A DNA stretch of 64,000 nucleotides. It comes from Oscheius onirici. Lineage: Eukaryota > Nematoda > Chromadorea > Rhabditida > Rhabditidae. The notes under the pieces were generated by a model, which did no database searches, was not told the DNA's origin, and worked only from the letters and a program-made list of their open reading frames with translations. This document shows positions 1 through 10,359 of this stretch, one piece after another. Each line of letters begins with the position of its first letter. The first letter of the stretch is position 1. The stretch lies in assembly GCA_932521025.1 (NCBI GenBank), contig OW051472.1, forward strand, positions 2,108,001 through 2,172,000, given 5' to 3'. Made by a program: the position numbers and the translations under genes.

Positions 1-1
1 G

Positions 2-46
2 GGAATACAAAGATGACGAGGCTGTGGAGCAGCTATGGTAGTCAGG
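2..46 (+). CDS. Possible end of a coding exon at the left edge
   Basis: The first 40 bases read in frame 2 as a charged peptide (E-Y-K-D-D-E-A-V-E-Q-L-W) followed by TAG. In frame 1 the same bases stay open up to a good donor, CAG|GTAAGA, at about 46/47. Either this is the last codons of a gene entering from the left, or an internal exon with a donor. The composition resembles real coding sequence more than the AT-rich DNA that follows, but 40 bases cannot decide it. No family recognised. Confidence 0.2.
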
Positions 47-198
47 TAAGAGCAAGATTTCGTGCAAAAATTCAGTGGCGGGGGTCTCATAACGGTGGAT
101 TAATTTAAAAAGGACTCTTCCAACAACTTTGCACAAAATTGTTTCACAAAAGCACGACGTCGGTCAAATTCTCTAAACTTTGAAAAATTGAATTATTA

Positions 199-367
199 CA
201 GGGATGTGCGCCCGGACCAGGCAGGGAAGTGTCCGGTCCGGGAGCAAATTTGCCAGGAGCTGGCAGTGACCGGGCAAGTGCTTTTCGGCTGCCCCGGGCA
301 GACCGTAAGGACCGGGCAGGTGTCTGAAGTTAAGCAGGTGTCTGCCCGGTCCGGGCGCACATCCCTG
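199..367. mobile_element. hAT-like short inverted-repeat element, CCGGGCAG body
   Basis: A perfect 20-base terminal inverted repeat begins CAGGGATGTGCGCCC at 199-218 and is mirrored at 348-367. The flanks AATTATTA (191-198) and AATTGTTC (368-375) match at 6 of 8 positions, as a decayed 8-base target duplication would. The body is built of variants of gaccgggcag, the same motif as the inner part of the terminus. It has no coding capacity. Assignment to hAT rests on terminus style and duplication length. Confidence 0.65.
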
Positions 368-619
368 AATTGTTCACATTCAGATTCCAAAAAATAAGTT
401 GTGCTTTACAAGAAATATATAGTCTGCGATCGTCCATACGGTTTTTTTCAATAAAAAGAGAGCACGACCGTAACCCATTTGTTTCCGCGCGAGACCCATA
501 TAACACGCAAACGTAGGATACTCAGTCAAGTTTCCTAGTTTTCTTTTTTTAAACGAATTTTGAACGAATTGAATGAATTTTTTTTTTACTTTGATCGTCG
601 TAGTCCACATTGCGCGTTT

Positions 620-3168
620 TGAGAATGTTTTTTTCAGTTACAAAAGCTTTTTTTTCAGAAGATTTTAGAGAATGTTTTGTTTCGTGGAAATATGAACTGT
701 ATTGAAACCTCGTTCAAGTTGATAGAAAGTTGTCTTACGAAAAACTTCAGACGTCAATTTTGTTCAGTAGCCTTGGAGTAGCCGCCAAAAAATGCCAGTT
801 TATGCTGAGAGTGGTGGTGTTCGCAGGCAGAAAGACTTGCCCTGTTGACCGAAAGGCAAACATGAGAGAGTTTTCACTGGCTGACGGGGATGTCCGCACT
901 CTTTTCTCCCCATTTTTGACTCACACATGTTTTTTCTGGACTCTATTCTCTCTTTTCCCGCCAATTTTCATCCTATTTCTTAAAGAAACTTTCGGACTTG
1001 AACATAAGGCAGAAGCTGTTTTCTTTCACGAAAGCATTTTTCGGGGAAGTTGATATTGTATTCCTTCCAATGTTATGATTCACGAATTCAAGGATGACTT
1101 TCGGTCTTTTTTTTGGCACCAAATTTCGTCATCGTTTTTGAAGAAGAATCTATCAGTTCTTTCCAAAATGACTAGTTTTTGATTTTTTTCCTCAAAAGTT
1201 TTACGAAACCTATAAAAGTTCATCACGATTTAGAAATGTTCTTCGTCTTACGAACATCCCTGTCTCTATCTACCATCCCAAAATGTCTTTGGTTTCAACA
1301 CTTTCATTTATCTTCAGATTTTCAAATAGTCTCTTTTAGTCTGCTGGCTTCAAATTGGGCGTTTCTATATCATTTTTTTGTTGTTGCCGGGCTCACTTTG
1401 ACTCTAATCTGACAATGAGTTCGGGCTTGATTCTTTAGTTTGCCTTTTTGTTGGAACGCTTACCTACGAGAATAATTTCTTTTTGTTTTATTACAGTCTG
1501 GACAGTTCCAAGTTGAAGAGAACAAGCAGTTTTTTCTCTTGGTTGGTTGTTGAGTCAATATTTTGATGTTTCGCTTATCTCCATACTTTTACCCAAAGCT
1601 GCTAACTGCTGATCTTACTGCGTGCGAACATTCGTGACTGATAAACTACGACCATAATGTTTTTCTTACCAGTTCCTACAAATGTTTGAAACAAAAACAG
1701 CTGTCAGTTTACCAAGCGAACAAGTTTTCATGAGGTTGGGAAGTATTAGGTCCGTGTTGAAACAACAAAAGCTGAGAATTTGGAAGAAGAATATCAAGTG
1801 TCCGAAAAAAGGGGAAAGGGCAGATTTTGGAATGTTCGAGTACGGGATTTCTTTGTTTTATTACAGCTAGATATATTTTTCATTGCTGTGAAAATGATTC
1901 TCTCGTTGTGATGACTTGAAAATGTCTTATGGTTTTCCTGGTTTCTAATTTCTTAAAAACACTTACAGTTCATTACTCAGACACTTCAGTAGGGGGTCAA
2001 GACGAATTTGTCAATTTTTTTTTATTCACTTTGTTTGTTTCACTGAGTGAGCAAAGCCGAATAGCAAAATCTCTTGTACTCTGGTTGTTTGCAGTTGTAA
2101 ATCACGAATACTTGAAGACCCACAGCCCGTTTTCGCATCACTCTCAAGAAATTTCTTCTTTTTATGTTTCATCTGTCTCGTTAGGTTTCTTCAGACGTTC
2201 GCAAGCGTTGCAAAGACCCGACCACTTTTGTGAACGATCTTTTTCATCTTTTTTATTGCTCCACTCAATGAACGTATTGAAGCAATTAGCGAAACACACC
2301 ATTGTATCCTTGTGTTGTATCCGTCGAAAATTCGTTTTGAACTTCTGTTATGGAACTTCGAGATGTTTAGCAGTTTGCAGACGGTCATTTTACTCCAACA
2401 CTTAGAGCTTTACTTGAATCAGTCTTTTGTTTCGACAATTTTTTCTATCTGTTCTTTATTACATGAACCGATGAGACGGAGACTTCAATTTTTCCACAGC
2501 CACACTTTCACGAAAATTCCACTTTCTTTGTTTCAGCGAATCCCTAAGGGTGCTCCCTAAGCAAGCAGTCCAGGTACAGAAAGATGAGTTTTCAATACAC
2601 TCTCTAGTCTATCTTTCCCCTCTACTTCCAGCTGAAAAAGTTCCCATAAATTGAGTCTGTCTTCGCTAATCGTACCAAAAGAATGGGAACTTTGACCGTC
2701 CTTATCAGAGACTCTATGTGGCCACCAATATTTGATAAGGAGAGACGAGAGGACACTTTTTGCCTCAGCTAGTAGTCTCTTTTGATAGCACTCTGTCTGA
2801 CTTTTTTGTCCTTCTAATTTTGCAGATTTGTCTGGGATCAGACTTTCTGAAAGTTTCTTCAGATCAGAACAGCCTTTTTGGTTTCATAAAGTAGGTCAAT
2901 AGGATCCTATTTTCAAAGCATCAGTTCCTGATGAGTATTTTCCAGAAATCACTATCCCAGAAAGTAAAGGGCTTTGGTTGGTTTCAGAAAGTGAATAAAT
3001 GAATCGCGTTTTACGAAATTTTGCTCACGAGTTGTCAGCATAATGTCTCCAGCATCCAAAATATTGTTTTGTACTCTGAAAACTCTTGATAGTCTCAAAG
3101 AGCGAAAGAATACTAGTTGTCTTTCATGATTGCTACTTATTGTTAGAAGAAAGATATTTTGAGATCAC
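620..3168. other. No gene recognised; AT-rich non-coding DNA
   Basis: Open frames here are short, rich in Phe/Leu/Ser from T-tracts, and lack recognisable domains or sensible splice-joined partners. I see no RNA gene or clear repeat boundary, and interpret it as intergenic DNA, possibly with decayed repeats. Confidence 0.4.
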
Positions 3169-3640
3169 AAGGTTGGCAAAGCCCTTCCAGGACTAAAGTA
3201 GAAGTTCATGACTTCGCTCTGTCACGGAGCTCTAGTCGTGGTTTTTCTTTCATTCCTCCTTTGTTACTCTTCTCCAGTCACTCTCCCTGACCCTCCAAAG
3301 AAACTACCGAAATTAGAACACGCTCCTTCCCAAGCCTAACTTCAAAATGTAGGACCCGAATTTCCTAGCTTTAGTGAGTCTCAGCCCTAGTTCCCCTTCC
3401 CTTTTCCCCTTGTCACTCTGTTCCAATCACACAGCCCCAATAAGAAACTACCAAAGTCGTTAGAACACTTCGCGCACTTGCTTGTCATGTCGCGACTTGT
3501 TAAAAACTAATTTGTGCACAAAGCTCCACTCCTTATCCTCAATTAGAGCTTCAGACACACAAATACGCAGAGACCTGGGAGCATTATAAAATAGACAAGG
3601 TTGGCAACGCCCTTCCAGGGCTAAAGTAGAAAGAGTAGAA
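3169..3640. repeat. Dispersed repeat R3 (AAGGTTGGCAAMGCCCTTCCAGG family)
   Basis: The unit starts with aaggttggcaaagcccttcc, continues with a tract 'gacttcgctctgtcacggag', and a second start of the same unit lies at 3597. The same family recurs at 27.7-28.1, 35.4-37.05, 40.43-40.71 (reverse), 54.79-55.11 and 59.31-60.01 kb. It typically ends with a CA-rich stretch and 'gagcaatttaaagtggat'. No protein is encoded. The class (SINE-like or non-autonomous DNA element) is unclear. Confidence 0.65.
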
Positions 3641-3649
3641 GTAGTATTT

Positions 3650-3965
3650 GGGTGAGCGGAAAGTTTGGTGTCGCCCATAACTCCTTCCAGAAAAATGGAA
3701 ATCACCTGACTATTTTTTTCAAAATGTAGGTTTCATTGAGGCCGAATTAATAGACTTTATAATATTATAAGAGACCTGGATATTTTATCGTTTGAGAACA
3801 GTGTACGTTCCAAGTTTCGATCAAAACATCATTTTGCCCATAACACTTCAGGGTTGCATCCTACAAAAAAGTTGTCAACTAGCGAAAATTGCAGCTCCAT
3901 GAGACGAGTATTTTGTTTTTTGAAAAACGATTTTCGACTTTGGGAACACCGGATAGGGAACGATT
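3650..3965 (+). repeat. Single arm of the R2 fold-back element
   Basis: From GGGTGAGCGGAAAG at 3650 the sequence closely matches the left arm of the complete element at 9138-9676, in the same orientation, through to the 'gactttgggaacacc' motif near 3955. The other arm is absent here, so this is a solo or truncated arm. Confidence 0.6.
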
Positions 3966-4130
3966 TTGAGTCCCAAATTTCTGCATGTGATTTTCCCACT
4001 TCGTGGTGATTTCCTGAGATAGAATTTGATTTTTTTGAGAAAATTACCGAATTAATCGAGCTGATATTTTGCAGGGGTGATACTTAGACCAGTAAAATGC
4101 TACAGTTAAAAAAACAAAAAGATTTCCTCT

Positions 4131-4192
4131 CGACGGACTAGAACCCTGGTCGCTCCAGCGTGAATTTCCTAAACCAACTGCACCATCCGGGC
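4131..4192 (-). repeat. tRNA-derived (SINE-like) sequence, non-functional
   Basis: On the minus strand an A-box-like start (GGATGGTGCAGTTGG) is followed about 35 bases later by a B-box-like GGTTCTAGTCC. The acceptor and T stems do not pair, so it is not a working tRNA. The same unit occurs at 42848-42910 and 58198-58258, each time within similar R2-related sequence (preceded on the plus strand by 'atgctacagttaaaaaa', followed by 'ttcagttt.gggg'). Confidence 0.5.
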
Positions 4193-4312
4193 ATTTTCAG
4201 TTTAGGGGTGTTTGACAAACTAGTAAAAAGAGGTGGGAAAGAGATTAAAATAGATGTTCTGAAAAATTCCCGACCCCCCTCCCCCTCCCTATCTTCTGAA
4301 TCAGGGATGGGC

Positions 4313-4391
4313 GGTTGATCCGCATCCGCGGATATCCGCGCTCATTTCGACATCCGCATCCGCAAAACCAAAAAAGTGACTTTCCGCATTT
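4313..4391. mobile_element. Left part of an hAT-like element with ATCCGC body, interrupted by an RTE insertion
   Basis: It starts CAGGGATGGGCGG (4313), followed by permutations of 'catccgcgga'. At about 4391 the motif stops where the RTE tail begins. ATCCGC-type motifs resume at about 6938-6990, after the RTE 5' break. No matching right terminus (CCGCCCATCCCTG) was found, so the right side is decayed or lost. Confidence 0.45.
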
Positions 4392-6936
4392 AATTTAATT
4401 TATTTGCGATAATCATATAATTGCTATATGTCGTGACATGCTGATGCTTCAGTTATCGGCACTAGTCCTAGCAACTCTCGTCCAGACCTCTCCCAATCGA
4501 TCTACAAAATCGTCTCTCCATCTGGCCTTTGGTCGTCCAGCCATTCTTCTTCGTCGCCAGGGTCTCCATTCCACAACACATTTCGTCCATCTGTCATCTG
4601 ACATGTTAGCTACCTTCTTCGCCCATAGCCACTTTCTTTTGATCAGTTCCTTTCTGATGTCGGGTAGTTTGGTAGTCTCTTCTAACCATTCGTTGGTCCT
4701 TCGATCCAGCAGAGTAACTCCCACCATTTTCCTCATCATCTTTCTTTGAGTCGTTTTCAGTTTGGACAAATCGGCTTGTCGGGTAGGCCATGTTTCGGAA
4801 GCAAACAACAGACACGGCTCGACACACATCTTGTACAGTTTCCTCTTCTGGCTAAGAGGGATCCGTCTATTGGTGAAGATCTCGTGGAACCTGTTGAAGG
4901 AGAACCATCCAGACCTGATTCGTCTGCAAACTTCTAGTGTATTATTCCTGTCGAAAGAAACTCGTGTCCCAAGGTACGTGAAATCTCGGCAATAAGGGAC
5001 TATCTCTCCATTGACAGAAATTTGTATGTGGTCGCAGTTTGTCATGAGTTTGGTCTTTTGACAGTTCAAAGATAGTCCTGCGAAAGAGCTCTGTCGGGCC
5101 AGATCCGGTAGCATTACTTCTAGCTCCCTTGCTGAATAAGAAAACAGGACTGTATCGTCAGCATATCGGATGTTGTTGAGGTTGCTTCCATATATGGATA
5201 CCAAACTTGTCCCAGTTCAGGCTCCGGAATACTACTGCTGTGAATAAGGAGGGCGAGATCGTATCTCCTTGAAGAACTCCTCGTTGAAGGTCTATCGCCA
5301 CAGGCTCTCCATAGACTCGACTCTTAACTTGGGTAGATGCATAAACCAGCTGGAGTATTCGGATCAGCTTGGATGGTATACCTTGCTTGTTTAAGGCCTT
5401 CCACAAAGCTCCGTGTTCAATCGAGTCGAACGCCTTAGAGTAGTCGATAAAGACGATAAACAGCGGGAAATTGTACTCAACAGTTCGTTCAATCAACTCG
5501 TTCATCACTTGAATGTGATCCGTTGTTGAAAAGGACTTTCTGAACCCATCTTGCTCCGGTGGTTGGTTTTCCTCTAGGACTCGACGCATTCGTGAAAGTA
5601 GGATTGAACTGAAGACTTTGAACACGACTGACAGCAATGCAATCGGTCGGTAGTTTTTGATATCCAGAGGGTCACCTTTTTTGAACAAGAGCGAGATAGA
5701 TGAATCAGTCAAATCGTCTGGTAGAGTCTCAGTCTCAAGAATTCAAATGTATATTTCAGCCAGTGGGCGGGATAGATATTCTTTGCAAAGTAGTAGCATA
5801 TCCGTTGTGACCTGATCCGTTCCTGGAGCTTTTACCAAACTTCAACTTGGATATGGCATTTTCAACTTCGCTTGGTAGAATAGTCGGAATAGTGTCCTCA
5901 TTTTGCAGTCGTGGCAACGGAGCGATGATTTGAGATCGATACAAATCGTTGTAGAATTTCTTCACAACCCCACGGACATCATCCGGACTGGTAGCCAATC
6001 TTCCGTTTCCATCGGACAGTTGAGTAAGGACACTTTTTGTGATCTTGTTCTGCTGTACTGCTTTTTGTAGACTTTGACCCTTCTGTAGGGCTACCCTCAT
6101 CCGTTCAAAGTGCTTAACGCGTATATCTTCTTTCAGCGACTCTCGTAAAACTTTGCTCACCAGACCGAACTCCACGCGATTGTTTCTGGTATGGGGACGG
6201 TGCTGGAGGTCGTGTCTCTTTTTGAACAAGCCTTCCGTTCTCTGAGAAATATGTGTATCCTTTGGAATCGGTATGGCAGCGATTTCAGACGAGTTGAGAA
6301 GAAGTGTTCGCAGTTGGTCGTATGAAGTTACATTCATTTGTTCGAGCATATCTTCTGCAGCAAGGCGAAAAAGTGGCCTGCTGAGCCGCGTCTTCTCCTG
6401 TCGCGGTCCAGTTGAATAAAACTTTCTTGCTGGAATCTTCAATTTACCGAGTAGTAGACAGTGATCGCTGACGAAGTTCAGCCGTCCAATTATGTCAACA
6501 TCGGGGAAAACGTTTGGATTCGAGCATAGAATGTAGTCGATAGCGTTTCTCGTCTGCATGTTCGGAGACAGCCACGTCCACTTTCGTGATGGCTTCTTTT
6601 CAAATCTCGTGTTCATGCCGAAGAGTTTGTTTTCGGAGCAGAATTCCAGCAGCATTTCTCCTCTTTCGTTTCGACTGCCAAGACCGTGTGGGCCGACATA
6701 CTCTTCATCTTCTTCTTCAATTCCGACTTTGGCGTCGCCAACCACTAGCTTGAAAAACCGGCTTTCCCCCGGATGCCGAGCACGACGTACTGGCCGGTAA
6801 TTCAATCCTGTGTTTACGCTGGTGAGAAATTCTTCGTACTCTTCGTCTGTACTTGCAGATGTGGGGCCATAGGACTGAACTATTCAGACGACTGCGGTAG
6901 GAGTTCTCACATCAAGAATAGCGACTCGACTGCATC
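4392..6936 (-). pseudogene. 5'-truncated, inactivated RTE-clade non-LTR retrotransposon
   Basis: Minus-strand coding sequence in the order apurinic endonuclease, reverse transcriptase, C-terminal domain. The endonuclease part (about 6930-5756) has the motif G-x-H-G-L-G-S-R-N-E-R-G, a KWTW/RN-IDYIL block and S-D-H. The expected G-D-F-N-A-K reads GDAK, so two residues including the key Asn are gone, and a TGA interrupts it near 6888. The RT part (5712-5158) has a GFRKSFSTTDHI block, FIDYSKAFDSIE and the QGDTISP block. The frame then shifts, and IRYADD (catalytic) continues from 5204 to 4449, ending in the usual RTE C-terminal W-x-P...RRMAGRPKARW region. The 3' end is a short TAAAT-type tail near 4391-4404. 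The N-terminal endonuclease is missing. Several frames and stops make it dead. Confidence 0.88.
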
Positions 6937-7010
6937 CGCATTCGCAATCGCATTTCGAAAAGGTCACTATCCGCACCAAAAAATCTTTTTTTTTTGCGCG
7001 AACTGCCAGT

Positions 7011-9137
7011 GAAACAAGTTTGCTGTTAAGAAAACCGACAGAGAGAGGTCAATTACTTGCTCGAGCTTGTTGTGTGTTATAAGAAAATCCCGACGAATTT
7101 CAATGGCCAGAACTAATCCTCTCTTATTAAAACGCTAAGGTCGAAGTGTATTTCAACCTTTTCAACCCCTCTGCACTGTAAAAATGCGAATCTGAGGGCA
7201 ATTATTTTATCGAAATTTTGCGAGGAATCCGGCTACCACGTCCGTTTTTCGAAATAATCCCCTTTTCACTGTTTTCAAGTTCCACTACGGTTTGCGCTTT
7301 GAAGATAACAAGTTATGTCCTGTCGAGAAATTAGGCAATTACGTTTTGAACTTAAAAAAACTTGGAAAGTTTACTGTTGTAGGGATACGAAATGGGGTAC
7401 GACGTCGTCAGACGACGAAGTCGGCTGGTAGAAATGAAACAGTTAGATCACTTTCTTTCTGCCCGAGTACAGAATCTTTTCAGTGATTTGCTCAAGTCTT
7501 TGGCACTTTTGCAGCACTTTCTAGACTCCCAGTAGCGTTATACCAATACCGCGAAAACTAAAAGTTTCCACCTTCCGCAAAAAAAACAAAAAAAAAGTTG
7601 TTTGGTGTGTGTGTTGTTCTAGTTTCAAGGTCTCGTTATTTTTCTTCTGGAGAACAAGTTACTGATTTTTGCTCTTTGCGTGGAGCCGTATTACCAAACA
7701 CTGTCAGCCTGATCTTTACCATTTTCTGAGAGTTTCTCTTACTGTGCACTCCTTTTTTTCGGTTCTTCCTTTCCTAAAACCGCAGTTGAAGCGAAAATTG
7801 ATCCAACTTCAGGTCCAAAAGTGAATCTAATCCTAGCAACTTCTGGCTTGTCGCAACGAATCCCTTGGCCTCGGACACACAGACAGCCCACCACAGACAT
7901 CATTGTGATTTAGCAGTACAGAGATTTTCTGAAGCAAGACTGTAAAAGCCAAAAACTAGAAGCCACCCCCTTTACAGAAATCGCGGCTTGGGTACGGGTT
8001 GAACATGACAATTTCTCTTCACAATGTTCTGCAAAGTTGGAGCCGTCACTACAACTTTGTAGAACATCAAAAAGTTCTAAAATACCGTCTTCAATCTAAA
8101 AACTTCGCGTACACAATTGCGTATTTTGGCAAGCCTCTATTGCTGCTTTTACGGTAGCTTTTTTAACGATACTCCAAAGCTATATAGTTTCTCCACCAAT
8201 CTATTTCTCTCTTTCTGTCAACGCCACAGGTCACCCTTATTATCACTCTGTTTTCACCATTCTCGTACTCTTATCTCTCAGCCCCTTCCAATAATCCAAA
8301 GTACACAATAATGGCTCGACATCCCAAATCTGATTTTCGCTTTCAAGGCAATAAGCTATAAACTTTTCTTTTTTTTTACATTTGAAGAAGTTATCGATTT
8401 TTTAGTTTGTTTGAGCAAAAAAGCTATTATAAAGTTATTCGCCTCCATAGCTTCTAGTCGACAGCTCGTCTCTTCCCATTTGTGAGTGTTTTCTACCATA
8501 CTTTTTTTCCATAGACTACATTTTACCGGGAAAAACTCCGTGTAACTAAAACTAGGAGAGATCTTCACAAAATTTGAGTACCGCGTGCTTCACCTACTTT
8601 CCCGAATATGTGTCTGCCCTGATTTTGTGGTATTTTCGTTTTCTTTCTGTCTTCAAAACCTCATTTTTGGACATTGAAAGTAAATGACAGGAATACGAAT
8701 GGTAGAAAAGCAATTGGCATTCGCTTGGAGTTCTTGGAAACATATTCTATTGGGAAGGCTTCGGATAACGTTAGATTTTTTTCGTTTCACGTTTTGCATG
8801 AATACTGCAATTGCACCTTAAGCTCGTTCGTGGTGAGATGCATTTGCAACAAAAGAAATGTTCGAAATAAATTAGGTTTTTTATAACTTCGGTTTAGAGT
8901 TTTTTCCGGGAACACTAACAGCCTTCTATTTCCGGATCATATTGTATCTGAATCTGCTCTACATAGCTGGGAAACAGTTCAACAGCTGGAAATTTGTAAA
9001 AGTGAAATAGGATCAAACATTTTTTATGTTTCACCAGTTGCATAATGATGACACTTTTTTTGTACCATGGTTGATTTTCGCTAAAAAAAATTTGTTTCAA
9101 CAACATGAATGTTTCTATTCATGGTCGGATGATATTA
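7011..9137. other. No gene recognised
   Basis: AT-rich DNA with only short frames. The single feature of note is a degenerate copy (7893-7930) of the right end of the composite repeat found at 19.4-21.1 kb ('acagacatcattgtgatttag'-like). Confidence 0.4.
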
Positions 9138-9676
9138 GGGTGCGCGGAAAGTATTTTGGTGTCGCCCACAACTCCTTCCAGAAAAATGGAAATCAACTGA
9201 TCTTTTTTCAAAATGGAGGTTTCATTGAGGCCGAATTAATAGGCTATAGGCTAGACCTGGATATCTCATCTCCTGAGAACAGTGAACGGTTCAAGTTTTG
9301 ACAAAAACATCATTTAGCCCATAACTCTTCGGGGTTGCATTCTACAAAAAAAGGTGTCAACTAGTGAAAATTGCAGCTCAATGAGACGAGTATTTTTTTT
9401 TTGAAAAACTATTTTCGACTTTGGGAACACCCCTGAACTGAAAGTGGACAACTTTTTGGTAGGATGCAACCCTGAAGTGTTATGGGCAAAATGATGTTTT
9501 GATCGAAACTTGGAACGTACACTGTTCTCAAACGATAAAATATCCAGGTCTCTTATAATATTATAAAGTCTATTAATTCGGCCTCAATGAAACCTACATT
9601 TTGAAAAAAATGATCAGGTGATTTCCATTTTTCTGGAAGGAGTTATGGGCGACACCAAAATACTTTCCGCTCACCC
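9138..9676. mobile_element. R2 fold-back element (539 bases) flanked by TA
   Basis: Two arms of roughly 270 bases are inverted copies of each other. The left arm starts GGGTGCGCGGAAAGT and the right arm ends ACTTTCCGCTCACCC. The element is flanked by TA on both sides (gatatTA / TAatag), the duplication expected of Tc1/mariner-type insertion. It has no coding capacity, so it is a non-autonomous (MITE-like) hairpin element. Related arms lie at 3650, about 42.95-43.14 and 58.26-58.50 kb. Confidence 0.75.
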
Positions 9677-10350
9677 TAATAGTATCAAGAACTCACGTAT
9701 TGCTAGAACAAAATTTGTGTGTTCCGAGTTGAGACCAAATCAATAAACTGACTTGGTTTTGTAATCGAATGAGTCTGAGAGCTGAGAGCTTCAAATGAGT
9801 GTTTCCAGTATGAAGTAGTGTTTAAGAAAGCAGTCACACTGATAAGTCACAGACGAATTCTACGGAATTATAGGAGCCTACATAATGCTCTAATTTTGAG
9901 TATACGATCCGTCAAAGCAGAGAATAAACTCTACAGTTTTGGGTAGCAAGAACTCAATCGCATTGAATTGAATGAAAACCGTTACAACAAAATAGTGAAA
10001 CAGAAAAAAAACCCTCGTATATTTTTTTTACCTAATATTATGTTTCAAAACCGCAATATTGAGCACTGCTCTGCAAACTGCGTTCTTGCCAAAGTTTTGT
10101 GCTACTTATTTTAAATAACACGAATTCGTAAATAGTACGCAAATTTGCGTCATTGAAAAATACGTAATCTAAAGTTTTGATTTTTTTTTCTCTCGCGGAG
10201 ACGTCCCAAAACTGTCAACGACCTTACCTCCGTTGATTTCCATCAGAGGCGGAACAAAAATCTTTTTCATCCCAAAAAAAAGTTCCAATGGCAAAATCAA
10301 TGCCTGTTCTCTCTGATCCCTTATCACTTTCTCTGATAACTCCTCTTGTT

Positions 10351-10359
10351 TTCCAGGAC
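10351..10359 (+). promoter_or_regulatory. Probable trans-splice acceptor before the FATP start
   Basis: A pyrimidine run ending TTTTCCAG, then GAC and ATG. In nematodes an acceptor without an upstream donor placed this close to the start codon commonly marks spliced-leader addition. This is inference; a short 5' UTR exon upstream would look the same. Confidence 0.5.

Noticed and set aside
188-397. Cys/Gly-rich open frames on both strands at 0.2-0.4 kb
   Set aside because: They are translations of the palindromic element at 199-367.
4438-4995. Plus-strand open frames across 4.4-5.0 kb
   Set aside because: They are antisense shadows of the minus-strand reverse transcriptase, which has real RT motifs.
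10288-10359. ATG at 10288 as start of the FATP protein
   Set aside because: The stretch ends in TTTTCCAG right before GACATG, a splice acceptor; the protein family is well matched from ATG 10360.
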